Shown one piece after another: positions 7,179 to 15,658 of a DNA stretch of 64,000 bases. Under the pieces are notes generated by a model. That model was not told the DNA's origin, did not search any database, and saw nothing but the letters and a program-made list of their open reading frames with translations. Positions within the stretch are counted from its first letter, which is position 1. The number at the start of each line of letters is the position of its first letter. Position numbers and translations under genes: made by a program. The DNA is from ZC4RG25 sp023428365 (GTDB taxonomy: Bacteria > Pseudomonadota > Alphaproteobacteria > Rhizobiales > Hyphomicrobiaceae). Where the stretch lies: NCBI GenBank assembly GCA_050283925.1, contig JBNOAI010000008.1, positions 222,096 through 286,095 of the forward strand, in the 5' to 3' direction.

Positions 7179-9557
7179 TCAGAACTTGGTGGAAGCGCCG
7201 AACCGGATCGCCTGGGTCTTGTCGTAGTCCTCTTTCGTCAGAGCGTACGCGTAGTCGAGGCGTAGCGGTCCAAGCGGCGAGTTCCAGAGAAGGCCCACAC
7301 CGACGGAGGAGCGGATCGCAGAGCTATCTTCGAGGCAAACCTGCGGCGTAGGCACTGGCGGTGGCCCCGGGCTATCTGGTGCTCCACAACTTGCATCGAG
7401 ATCCTTAGCAGCTTTTCCTGCTCCAAACAGCGAACCTGCATCAGCGAAGACCGCACCAGACATCCCAAGCTCATCCGGGATGAGAGGCAAGGGAAAGCGA
7501 ACCTCAGCTGTCGCAGCCCAGAACGTCTGACCACCGAGCGAGTCACCGGTCAGAGAATCCCGTGGGCCATAACCTGCACGCTCGAACCCGCGAACCGTCT
7601 CGCCGCCCTTGTAGTACAAGTCGAGCAGACGAACATCCTCACCACCCCAGCCCGCAATATGGCCGCCGATGATACGGCCAACAAACGTGATCTTCTCGGT
7701 GATCGGGTAGTAGGCGCGCCCCTCACCCTGGACCCGAACATAGTTCACGTCACCGCCAAGACCAGCCACATCGCTACCCACCTGGAAGTACAGGCCGCGG
7801 TTCGGATTGTTGGGATGGTTGCGGGTATCATAGATGACTGCCGAACCCACAGACGACGTCAGATAGCTGCCTTTTGCTTCTTTGATCGCCCAGGAAGCGT
7901 CATCGGTCACGTCGTAGATCTGATCGTAAGCCAACGTGTAGTTCGTGCTCATCCAGAGGTTTTCGGCGATCGGGAACCCGGCGCGCAAGCTGCCACCCGA
8001 TTTCCGGCTCCGGAACGAGGACTCGCTCCGCTGATCAACTTCCTTATGGAAGAGGTCGAAGCCAGCGGCGATGTTATACCCCATGAAGCGCGGTTCGGTG
8101 AAGCTCAGGTCAACCTGGAAGCGCTCCAGAGAACCGCCAACCTTCAGCCGCAGGAACTGACCGTTACCCAGCAGGTTGCGTTCAGTAATGCTGACGTCAC
8201 CGATGATGCCTTCACTGGTCGAGTAACCAGCACCGAAGGAGAGTTCACCCGTAGGCTGCTCAGTGACTTCAACATCGAGGATGACACGGTCAGGCGCACT
8301 CCCCGGACGACGCTTGACGTCAGCAGCCTTGAAGAAGCCGAGGTTCTGCAACCGCTTCTTCGCACGGTCGACCAGCATCGGATTGTAGGCGTCACCTTCA
8401 ACAAGGCGGAACTCGCGACGAATGACAAAGTCCTTCGTACGCATGTTGCCAGCGATATTGATGCGCTCGATGTAAACCCGCGGACCTTCATCGATCACGT
8501 AGGCAAGATCAATCGCCCGCGCAGCCGGATTGCGGTCAGCACGTGGACGGACGCGCGCAAACGCATAGCCCTGCTCAGAGACCGCAAGCGTCAGCTTCTC
8601 GGTCGTCTTATCGATGTCCGCGGCGTTAAACGTCTGACCAGGCTGCGTGAGCATTTCGGAATTCAGCGCTTCCGGAACCAGCCCAGGCAGGCTGCTCTCG
8701 ACCCGCACGTTGCCGAAATTGTAGAGCTCACCCTCTTCGATCACGTAGGTGATGAAGAAGCCCGAACCATCGCGATCAAGCTCAGCGTTGCCCGCAATCA
8801 CGGACACATCGGCGTAGCCATTCTTCAGGTAGTACTGACGCAGCAACTCGCGATCGAGGTTCACACGATCCGGGTCGTAAATGTTCGTTCCCTTCAGGAA
8901 GTCGAACCAGCCGGACTGCGTCGTGGTGATAATGTCGCGAAGCTGTGAATCGGAAAATGCGCGATTGCCGACGAAGTTGATGCCTTTAACCTTCGTCGCA
9001 CCACCCTCGTTGATCTCGAAGACGACGTTGACGCGATTCTGTTCCAGCTCGATGAGCTGCGGCTCAACAGAGGCCGCGAACCGACCCTGCCGACGATAGA
9101 CATCTAGGATGCGCTGCACATCCGCCATGGCGCGGGCGCGCGTGTAGACAGACCGCGGCTTGAGCTGCACTTCGCTCTCAAGCGTCGCCTTGTCGACCTC
9201 ACTGTTGCCTTCGAAGGCAACCTGATTGACGACAGGATTCTCCACGATGCGCACGACGACAACGCCGCCGCCGCTCGGCTGAATCTCGACGTCCGCGAAC
9301 AGACCCGTCTGGAACAAGGCGCGCAAAGATGCGTTGCCCTTACCAGAGTCGTAATTGTCGCCGACATTGAATTGAAGATACGAGCGAACCGTCTCAGGCT
9401 CCACGCGCCGATTACCTTCGACACGGATTTCCCGCACCGTTTGCGCATGCGCAACGGTTGCCGTCTGAATACTGATCGCCGTGATACTGGCAGGTGCAGC
9501 TATGGCGAACCACAGAAGCAGTCGCCATCCACCACTTGCCACTTGTCGAAGCTGCAT
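7179..9557 (-). CDS. bamA: Outer membrane protein assembly factor BamA
   Basis: BamA is the Omp85 core of the machine that folds beta-barrel proteins into the outer membrane. The 792-residue precursor has a signal sequence ending near AHAQT (about residue 39). POTRA domains follow at about 40-370; the first begins REIRVEGNRRVEPETVRSYL, and later ones carry the VDEGPRVYIERINIAGN type of motif. A 16-strand barrel occupies about 385-792. The barrel keeps the loop-6 VRGFERAGYGPRD motif and ends in the C-terminal phenylalanine (FGASTKF) used as the outer membrane signal. A proline-rich insert (DSPGPPPVPTPQVC) lies in a late extracellular loop. It follows rseP after a 448-base gap, so it probably has its own promoter. 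Confidence 0.96.
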   Translation of the reverse strand: MQLRQVASGGWRLLLWFAIAAPASITAISIQTATVAHAQTVREIRVEGNRRVEPETVRSYLQFNVGDNYDSGKGNASLRALFQTGLFADVEIQPSGGGVVVVRIVENPVVNQVAFEGNSEVDKATLESEVQLKPRSVYTRARAMADVQRILDVYRRQGRFAASVEPQLIELEQNRVNVVFEINEGGATKVKGINFVGNRAFSDSQLRDIITTTQSGWFDFLKGTNIYDPDRVNLDRELLRQYYLKNGYADVSVIAGNAELDRDGSGFFITYVIEEGELYNFGNVRVESSLPGLVPEALNSEMLTQPGQTFNAADIDKTTEKLTLAVSEQGYAFARVRPRADRNPAARAIDLAYVIDEGPRVYIERINIAGNMRTKDFVIRREFRLVEGDAYNPMLVDRAKKRLQNLGFFKAADVKRRPGSAPDRVILDVEVTEQPTGELSFGAGYSTSEGIIGDVSITERNLLGNGQFLRLKVGGSLERFQVDLSFTEPRFMGYNIAAGFDLFHKEVDQRSESSFRSRKSGGSLRAGFPIAENLWMSTNYTLAYDQIYDVTDDASWAIKEAKGSYLTSSVGSAVIYDTRNHPNNPNRGLYFQVGSDVAGLGGDVNYVRVQGEGRAYYPITEKITFVGRIIGGHIAGWGGEDVRLLDLYYKGGETVRGFERAGYGPRDSLTGDSLGGQTFWAATAEVRFPLPLIPDELGMSGAVFADAGSLFGAGKAAKDLDASCGAPDSPGPPPVPTPQVCLEDSSAIRSSVGVGLLWNSPLGPLRLDYAYALTKEDYDKTQAIRFGASTKF

Positions 9558-10005
9558 ACCTGCGTCTGCCCTTCGTTACTTTCCCCCGGAGCGCTGCGCA
9601 GCGAGCCGGGCGGCCTGCCAACGCAACCTCTGGTTATCTGAGTCGCCGGATATACTCCAGCCTACGAGGCGTCCCCCCGGACACGCTCAGCTAACCTTTC
9701 GGAGTTTTAACGATTCAGCAGGGTCATTGGAAGTGGCAAGAATGTTTCAGGACGGTTGATTCCGCTTGGGGAGATCACGGATTGTTTCGACTTTTAGCGA
9801 AGTCTTCACACACTTCGTTTCGAGCCGAATCAGCGTTCCACGGACGTGTTACCCGCCGTGCACTAACATCCTGACGTATCGGTGCAAATTAGATCGCGTA
9901 CAGACGTTTCCACCGACTGGAATTAGACCACGTCTAAAGCAGCGAACCCATTGAATAAGCGACGCGGAGCGCCAAGCGCTGAGGCTGTGCAGAATTTGAC
10001 CGTGG
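9558..10005. other. 448-base intergenic region between rseP and bamA
   Basis: No convincing gene is visible here. Two short inverted repeats stand out: TTAGAC/GTCTAA around a 3-base centre (9923-9937), and CGAAGT/ACTTCG around an 8-base loop (9798-9817). The region is more AT-rich than its surroundings and most likely carries the bamA promoter, reading on the minus strand. I could not place -35 and -10 boxes with confidence. Confidence 0.5.
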
Positions 10006-11157
10006 TCAGCTGGTGCCGGTCAGCCAGCGCCAGACGATGAGACGGTCGTTCCAGGTCGCGAACACCATCAGCATCAGGACCAGGGCGAGGCCGATCCGGA
10101 AGCCGATCTCCTGTGTCCGCTCACTCAGCGGTTTACGGCGCATGGCTTCGATCGCGTAGAACAAAAGATGACCGCCGTCGAGCAGCGGGATCGGGAACAG
10201 ATTGATCAAGCCGACACTGACTGAAATTACGGCAATCAGGTTGAACAGTGCTTCAGGCCCAACCTTGGCGACCTGCCCCGATACTTCCGCGATCCGGATC
10301 GGTCCACCGAGCTGGTCCGCGCGCTGCCGGCCAATGATCACATCGCCGATGTAGCTCAGCGTCGAGGTGATGATGAAGTTGGTCTCGCGCACACCCAGCC
10401 AGACGGCCTCAAGCGGACCGGCCTTGCGCAGCTCGAGCGCTTCCGGTGTCGTCAGCCGACGGATGCCGATGATCCCGCGGACGATAGTCCCGCCAAAGTT
10501 GTCGCTGACTTCCTGGCGCTCCGGCGTTACTTGGAGAGTATAAGGCGCGCCACCGCGATCGACCTTGACGTTGAGCTGACGTCCGGGCGCTCCACTGACG
10601 GTACGCAGGACTTCGGTAAAGCTGTCCACGCTGTTACCGTCGATCTCAAGGATCACGTCCCCAGCCTTGAACCCTGCAACCGCAGCGGGAGAATTGGCGA
10701 CCACCTCGTCCACGCGCGGCGCGGTCGAGCGGATGCCGATGAACGAGAACATCAGGGCAAAAATCACGACCGCGAGTAGGAAATTGGCAATCGGACCTGC
10801 TGCAACGACGGCGGCACGTTGCCAAAGCGGCTTAGAATGGAACGCGCCTTCGCGGTCCTCGGGAGACATTTCCGCTGCGCCAGCAGACGGCGACGCACTG
10901 GCCGCGTTCTCGTCATCCATGAACTTGACGTAGCCGCCGAGCGGAATCCAGGCGAGCCGCCAACGTGTCCCGTGCTTGTCGACGAAACCGGTGATCTCGC
11001 GGCCGAAGCCGATCGAGAATGCCTTGACCTTTACACCGCACCAGCGCGCGACGAGGAAATGGCCAAGCTCATGAATGAAGACCACGACAGTCAGGACAAA
11101 CAGGAACGGCAGCAGCACATACAAAAAGCCACCGATGCCACTGGCAAAACCAGACAT
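10006..11157 (-). CDS. rseP: RIP metalloprotease RseP (site-2 protease family)
   Basis: An inner-membrane zinc metalloprotease that cleaves transmembrane substrates inside the bilayer. In this family these include anti-sigma factors and signal-peptide remnants. The 383-residue protein has the zinc-binding FIHELGHFLVARW in the first membrane helix. A PDZ domain follows (about residues 145-225: FKAGDVILEIDGNSV). The third zinc ligand sits in NLFPIPLLDGGHL, with more membrane helices near the C-terminus. I chose the ATG at 11157 because GGGAGA lies 9 bases ahead; an ATG three codons earlier and one 17 codons earlier are also in frame. It lies between dxr and bamA, the usual order in this class. 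Confidence 0.94.
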   Translation of the reverse strand: MSGFASGIGGFLYVLLPFLFVLTVVVFIHELGHFLVARWCGVKVKAFSIGFGREITGFVDKHGTRWRLAWIPLGGYVKFMDDENAASASPSAGAAEMSPEDREGAFHSKPLWQRAAVVAAGPIANFLLAVVIFALMFSFIGIRSTAPRVDEVVANSPAAVAGFKAGDVILEIDGNSVDSFTEVLRTVSGAPGRQLNVKVDRGGAPYTLQVTPERQEVSDNFGGTIVRGIIGIRRLTTPEALELRKAGPLEAVWLGVRETNFIITSTLSYIGDVIIGRQRADQLGGPIRIAEVSGQVAKVGPEALFNLIAVISVSVGLINLFPIPLLDGGHLLFYAIEAMRRKPLSERTQEIGFRIGLALVLMLMVFATWNDRLIVWRWLTGTS

Positions 11158-11222
11158 TGCGCCCATTCTCCCGATCGTCTCCAGATGCAGCAGCCCAGCA
11201 GCGAGCAATCTCTCGCCACCAG

Positions 11223-12440
11223 CTACGCACCAATCACATCTCGTGCCAACTCGCGCCCCAGGGCGTCCGCTGCTAGAACGTCGTTAAGACGCTGCGGAGT
11301 TCCAATAGCGCCGATTTGCTCAGCCCGATCAAGGCATGTGGCCACAGTGCGGGCGATTTCAAGAAAGCCGATACGCCGCTCCAGAAACCCCTCGACCGCG
11401 ACCTCGTTCGCAGCATTGAGGACTGCCGGAGCCGTCCCGCCGCGATCCATCGCCTCCCGCGCCAGCCGTAACGCCGGAAAACGTGCCAGATCAGGCGGCT
11501 CGAACGTTAACGACCCAAGCTTGACGAGATCGAGGCGTTCCGTGCTCGCCGGCATTCTTGCAGGCCACGCCAAGCTCACCGCGACCGGAATGCGCATATC
11601 GGGGCATGAGAGTTGCGCCAGCACCGATCCGTCGTGGAATGAGACGAGACAGTGGACCGTCGATTGCGGATGGACGACGACATCAAGCTGAGATGTCTCA
11701 ACCTTGAACAGGTGATAGGCCTCGATCAGCTCCAGGCCCTTGTTCATGAGCGTGGCTGAATCGATCGAAATCTTCGGGCCCATGCTCCACTTGGGATGCT
11801 TCAGCGCCTCTTCCGGCTTAGCAGCCGCAATGCGATCCATGTCCCAATCACGGAACGGACCTCCGGATGCCGTCAGCACGATGCTTTCCACCGAGGCCGG
11901 CTCGGCGCCCGCCAGCACTTGGAAGACGCCGGAGTGCTCCGAATCGACCGGAACGAGCTCCGTCCCGGCTTCGCGCACCGTCGCCATGAAAATATTGCCC
12001 GCCGCGACCAGGCATTCCTTGTTGGCTAATGCCAGACGGCGGCCCAGGCGGGCAGCAGCCAGCGTGGGCTGAAGACCGGCGGCTCCGGTAATAGCGGCCA
12101 CGACGCAATCGGCGTCGGCCTCCGCCGCCTCGACCAGAGCGGCCGTGCCGGCGGACACTTTGATGCCCGTACCGGCCAGCAGATCCTTGAGTTCAGCGTA
12201 GTGCGTCTCGTCACCGATCACGGCGGCCTCGGCCCGATGTGTCCGAGCCAACGCAGCCAGCTTGCCCGCGTTATTCTGTGCCGTTAGCGCACCAATCCGG
12301 AACCTGTCGGGCGCGCCAGCAACGATATCCAGCGTGCTAGTGCCAACCGAACCCGTCGCGCCGAGCACGGTGATGGTTTTCACCTCGTCCGTTGCATGGC
12401 GCTGATGATGGCCTGCAGCATGTGTCGGCTGTAACAGCAT
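11223..12440 (-). CDS. dxr: 1-deoxy-D-xylulose-5-phosphate reductoisomerase
   Basis: Dxr converts DXP to 2-C-methyl-D-erythritol 4-phosphate with NADPH, the committed step of the non-mevalonate isoprenoid pathway that supplies UppS. The protein has the NADPH-binding ITVLGATGSVGTSTLDIV, LANKECLVAAG, the metal and substrate site PVDSEHSGVFQVL, LTASGGPFRDW, and NAANEVAVEGFL. The frame from the ATG at 12440 gives 405 residues. A GTG at 12383, immediately before KTITVLG and preceded by GGACGAG, would give 386 residues and is an equally plausible start. It is flanked by cdsA upstream and rseP downstream on the same strand. Confidence 0.95.
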   Translation of the reverse strand: MLLQPTHAAGHHQRHATDEVKTITVLGATGSVGTSTLDIVAGAPDRFRIGALTAQNNAGKLAALARTHRAEAAVIGDETHYAELKDLLAGTGIKVSAGTAALVEAAEADADCVVAAITGAAGLQPTLAAARLGRRLALANKECLVAAGNIFMATVREAGTELVPVDSEHSGVFQVLAGAEPASVESIVLTASGGPFRDWDMDRIAAAKPEEALKHPKWSMGPKISIDSATLMNKGLELIEAYHLFKVETSQLDVVVHPQSTVHCLVSFHDGSVLAQLSCPDMRIPVAVSLAWPARMPASTERLDLVKLGSLTFEPPDLARFPALRLAREAMDRGGTAPAVLNAANEVAVEGFLERRIGFLEIARTVATCLDRAEQIGAIGTPQRLNDVLAADALGRELARDVIGA

Positions 12441-12473
12441 TTATCGTGCAGCCTCAATTCCCTGCATGCGTTC

Positions 12474-13334
12474 TCATCCCCAGAACAGCACCGCGCGGGC
12501 CGGCTCCCGCATATTGAGCACCAGGGCCAGCAACGCCGCGAAAACTGCCGCAAACACCACCCCGTCCACGCGGTCCAAAAATCCACCGTGACCCGGGATC
12601 AAGGCGCTCGTATCCTTGACGCCGTGCGAGCGCTTCAGCGCCGATTCCGCCAAGTCTCCCATCTGCGAGACCAAACCCAAAATGAGCGCACCGAAGCCAA
12701 GCTGCAAGAACGAAGCTTCCGGCAGGAATGCGGCAAACATCGCTCCGGCAATCGCGCCCACGCCGACGCCGCTGATCAACCCCGCCCAGGTCTTGTTCGG
12801 CGAGACCTGCGGCCAGAGCTTCGCACCACCAATCAGCCGCCCGCCGAAGTAGGCCGCGATATCCGTCATCCAGACGACGACCAGCAAATAAAGTACGGCG
12901 GCAAAGCCATACGGTTCGTCGGTGCGAAACCACAATAACGCGACCGCCGGAAGGCCGACATAAAGCACGCCCGCGCCCGACATCCGGCCGTGATCTCCGG
13001 CTTGGATCAACAGCACGAGGACGGCGCCGATCAGCAGCAGCACCACGCCCAGCGCCGTCACGCCCATTACAGCGGCAACGCACGCGGCAACTGAGCAGGC
13101 ACCATGCACAAGCAAGGCGAAGTCGAAATTCTGGCCTCGCACCAGGCGGCCCCACTCCCAGCACATCAGAACGGTGATCAGGATCACGAGCCCAGCGAAC
13201 GGAATCGGCCCCGCGTAGGTCAGCCAGAGTGCGACCGCGGCAAGCACAGCCGCAGAGATGATGCGTGGTTTCAGATCGCGTGACAGTCCAGGCTTCGCGG
13301 CCATGGTCCCGTCCTCGGCGGTATCCTGTGACAT
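12474..13334 (-). CDS. cdsA: Phosphatidate cytidylyltransferase CdsA
   Basis: CdsA makes CDP-diacylglycerol from phosphatidate and CTP, feeding all phospholipid synthesis at the inner membrane. The 286-residue protein is mostly membrane helices. It has the family signature near the C-terminus: SQMGDLAESALKRSHGVKDT followed by PGHGGFLDRVDG, the Mg-binding region. The PNKTWAG loop also fits. I chose the ATG at 13334 because it lies 5 bases after the uppS stop. The frame is open for 52 more codons upstream, but that would overlap uppS deeply with no matching sequence. Confidence 0.94.
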   Translation of the reverse strand: MSQDTAEDGTMAAKPGLSRDLKPRIISAAVLAAVALWLTYAGPIPFAGLVILITVLMCWEWGRLVRGQNFDFALLVHGACSVAACVAAVMGVTALGVVLLLIGAVLVLLIQAGDHGRMSGAGVLYVGLPAVALLWFRTDEPYGFAAVLYLLVVVWMTDIAAYFGGRLIGGAKLWPQVSPNKTWAGLISGVGVGAIAGAMFAAFLPEASFLQLGFGALILGLVSQMGDLAESALKRSHGVKDTSALIPGHGGFLDRVDGVVFAAVFAALLALVLNMREPARAVLFWG

Positions 13335-13339
13335 GTCGG

Positions 13340-14125
13340 CTAGGCGCTCCTCGGGCCGGAACGCCTCGACAGACCACCATAACGGCGGTCGCGGGAACGA
13401 TACTCGCTTATGGCTTGCTCCAAAAGCTCGCGGCCGAAATCGGGCCAGCAAGCGTTCACGAACACAAGTTCGGAATAGGCGACCTGCCACAACAGGAAGT
13501 TCGACAAACGTATCTCACCACTGGTGCGGATCAGCAGATCCGGATCGGGGATGTCGCTGGTATCGAGTTCCTGGGCCAGCATCTCGGGCGTGATGGCCTT
13601 CGCATCGATCTCGCCATTGACAGCTTTTTCAGCCAGGCGCCGCGCTGCCGATGCGATCTCCCAGCGCGAGCCATAATTGAACGCGACCACCAGAGTGAGC
13701 GCGGTATTCGCCGCCGTGACCGCCTCCGCCTCTCGGATCATGCCGATCAATTCGGGATCGACATTTTCCCGCTCACCTATAATGCGCACGCGAACGCCGT
13801 TGCGATGCAGATCGACGAGATCGCGGCGGATGAAGCGCTTCATCATCCCCATGAGCTCGTTGACCTCGGACTGCGGCCGCGACCAGTTCTCCGACGAAAA
13901 GCTGTAAATCGTCAGGTAAGGGATCGACAGTTCCATCGCCGCCCGCACAGTCCGGCGTACGGCTTCAACCCCCATGCGATGACCAACCGTGCGTGGCAGT
14001 CCGCGCGCATTCGCCCATCGGCCATTGCCGTCCATGATGATGGCAACGTGACGCAACGGCTGAGCCCGATCTTCGACCGCTAGCGCAGGCTGTTGCTGGG
14101 AATCGGCCACGTCGGGGAAGCTCAC
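13340..14125 (-). CDS. uppS: Undecaprenyl diphosphate synthase
   Basis: A cis-prenyltransferase that elongates farnesyl diphosphate with isopentenyl units to the C55 carrier lipid for peptidoglycan and O-antigen. The 261-residue protein has the N-terminal P-loop with catalytic aspartate (HVAIIMDGNGRWANARG), YSFSSENWSRP, and the homoallylic substrate-binding segment RTSGEIRLSNFLLWQ, followed by the hallmark E in YSELVF. Its N-terminal extension of about 25 residues (QQQPALAVEDRAQP) is common in this class. It lies 39 bases after frr and 5 bases before cdsA. Confidence 0.95.
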   Translation of the reverse strand: MSFPDVADSQQQPALAVEDRAQPLRHVAIIMDGNGRWANARGLPRTVGHRMGVEAVRRTVRAAMELSIPYLTIYSFSSENWSRPQSEVNELMGMMKRFIRRDLVDLHRNGVRVRIIGERENVDPELIGMIREAEAVTAANTALTLVVAFNYGSRWEIASAARRLAEKAVNGEIDAKAITPEMLAQELDTSDIPDPDLLIRTSGEIRLSNFLLWQVAYSELVFVNACWPDFGRELLEQAISEYRSRDRRYGGLSRRSGPRSA

Positions 14126-14164
14126 ACGGTTTGCGGATCTACGGAAGGTACGCGGAATGCAGCG

Positions 14165-14728
14165 CTAGACCTTGTTGATCTCGGCTTCCTTGGTCGCGAG
14201 AACCTGGTCGATTTCCTTGATGATCTTGTCCGTCAACTCCTGCACTCTGGTCGAGGTGCCGCGCTGCTCGTCCTGGCTCATCTTGCCGTCTTTTTCGAGC
14301 TTCTTCAGCAGATCCATGCCTTCGCGGCGCACGTTCCGCACCGCCACGCGGCCCTGCTCCGCATATTTATGCGCGAGTTTGATCAGCTCCTGGCGCCGTT
14401 CTGCCGTCAGTGCCGGAACCGGCAGACGCAATACCGCACCGTCGATAATCGGGTTCAGACCGAGATTGGCCTCACGGATGGCTTTGTCGACGGCAGACAC
14501 TGCTGCCTTGTCCCACACCTGCACGGTAATCATGCGCGGCTCGGGCACCGAGACCGATCCGACCTGATTGAGCGGCATCTTCTGGCCGTAGACGTTGACC
14601 ACGACGGGATCGAGCAGGTTGGCGCTCGCCCGCCCGGTGCGTAATCCGCTCAGCTCGCGCTTGAGCGATTCAACAGTCGAGTGCATCCGGCGGTCGAGAT
14701 CACTGATATCGAAATTGCCCTGGGTCAT
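14165..14728 (-). CDS. frr: Ribosome recycling factor
   Basis: Frr splits post-termination ribosomes together with EF-G. The 187-residue protein matches the usual length. It begins MTQGNFDISDLDRRMHSTVE and has LSGLRTGRASANLLDPV, the PEPRMITVQVWDKAAV turn, the NLGLNPIIDGAVLRLPVP hinge, and a long C-terminal helix with LKKLEKDGKMSQDEQR. The ATG at 14728 is preceded by GGGAGG at good spacing. An in-frame extension of 33 codons further upstream has no family counterpart. It follows pyrH and precedes uppS. Confidence 0.96.
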   Translation of the reverse strand: MTQGNFDISDLDRRMHSTVESLKRELSGLRTGRASANLLDPVVVNVYGQKMPLNQVGSVSVPEPRMITVQVWDKAAVSAVDKAIREANLGLNPIIDGAVLRLPVPALTAERRQELIKLAHKYAEQGRVAVRNVRREGMDLLKKLEKDGKMSQDEQRGTSTRVQELTDKIIKEIDQVLATKEAEINKV

Positions 14729-14834
14729 CACATCCTCCCGCCGGGATAGCGTATGGCCCGGCCTCTGCATCGTTTCGATAATCCCGCCGTCGGGCCAAAT
14801 AAAAGACGCCCGGCCCAGACGTGCCAAACCCGGC

Positions 14835-15566
14835 TCAGGCTCTTCCCTGGATCACGGTAGCGCGCGCGTCTCCGCGCAGCACCTTCAGGAGATTACCGGC
14901 TTCCTCAATTGAGAACACAATTACCGGAAGACCGTTGTCGCGGGCAAGCGCGATGGCCGCGCCGTCCATGACCCTCAGGTCTTTGGCGAGAACCTCGGCA
15001 TAGGATAAATGGTCATAACGTACGGCAGACGGGTCCGTTTTTGGATCGGCGGAGTACACGCCGTCGACTTGAGTTGCCTTAGCAACCGCATCGCAATCCA
15101 GCTCGATCGCCCGCAACGCAGCCGTCGTATCAGTCGTGAAGAAGGGATTGCCTGTGCCGGCTGCACAAATCACGACCCGCCCGGCATCGAGATGATGCAA
15201 CGCCTTGGCGCGCACGTAGGACTCGCAAACCGTCGGCATCGGAATGGCGGACAGAACACGCGCCTGCGTGCCGAGCTGTTCCAGAGCGTTCGCAAACGCC
15301 AGTGAGTTCATCACTGTTGCCAGCATGCCCATGTAGTCGGCGGTTGCCCGGTCCATGCCCTTCGCCGCGCCAGCCAGTCCGCGGAAGATGTTTCCGCCGC
15401 CGACGACTACGACGATTTCGCAACCGGCCTTCGTCGCCTCGCTGACTTCACGAGCCAGCCGGGTCGCGACCGACATCTCGATGCCGAACGCTCCCTTCCC
15501 GCTCAACGCCTCTCCCGACAGTTTCAGGCACAGACGTTTGTAGCGTAGGGCGCTGGCATCGCTCAT
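14835..15566 (-). CDS. pyrH: UMP kinase
   Basis: PyrH phosphorylates UMP to UDP in pyrimidine nucleotide synthesis and belongs to the amino acid kinase family, unlike eukaryotic UMP kinases. The 243-residue protein has RLCLKLSGEALSGKGAFGIE, the glycine-rich EIVVVVGGGNIFRGLAGAAKGMDR, ADYMGMLATVMNSLAFANAL, AGTGNPFFTTDTTAALRA, and DAVAKATQVDGVYSADPKTD. AGGAGG sits 10 bases before the ATG. In most alphaproteobacteria rpsB and tsf lie directly upstream; here mfd does, 92 bases away on the same strand. Confidence 0.96.
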   Translation of the reverse strand: MSDASALRYKRLCLKLSGEALSGKGAFGIEMSVATRLAREVSEATKAGCEIVVVVGGGNIFRGLAGAAKGMDRATADYMGMLATVMNSLAFANALEQLGTQARVLSAIPMPTVCESYVRAKALHHLDAGRVVICAAGTGNPFFTTDTTAALRAIELDCDAVAKATQVDGVYSADPKTDPSAVRYDHLSYAEVLAKDLRVMDGAAIALARDNGLPVIVFSIEEAGNLLKVLRGDARATVIQGRA

Positions 15567-15658
15567 GGGTTTGGCCTCCTGGGTCGCGTCGTTCGGATAG
15601 CCCGCGAACGGCTTCAGGACAAGCCCACTCGCGTCTGAAATGCCCGTATTGTCGCTGG

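Noticed and set aside
7659..8948. 429-codon plus-strand frame opposite bamA
   Set aside because: bamA is complete with POTRA and barrel motifs on the other strand; the antisense frame has no family features.
9780..9945. Short inverted repeats in the rseP-bamA gap as a riboswitch or small RNA
   Set aside because: Arms are only 6 bp with no T-tract or conserved riboswitch core; the simpler reading is promoter DNA.
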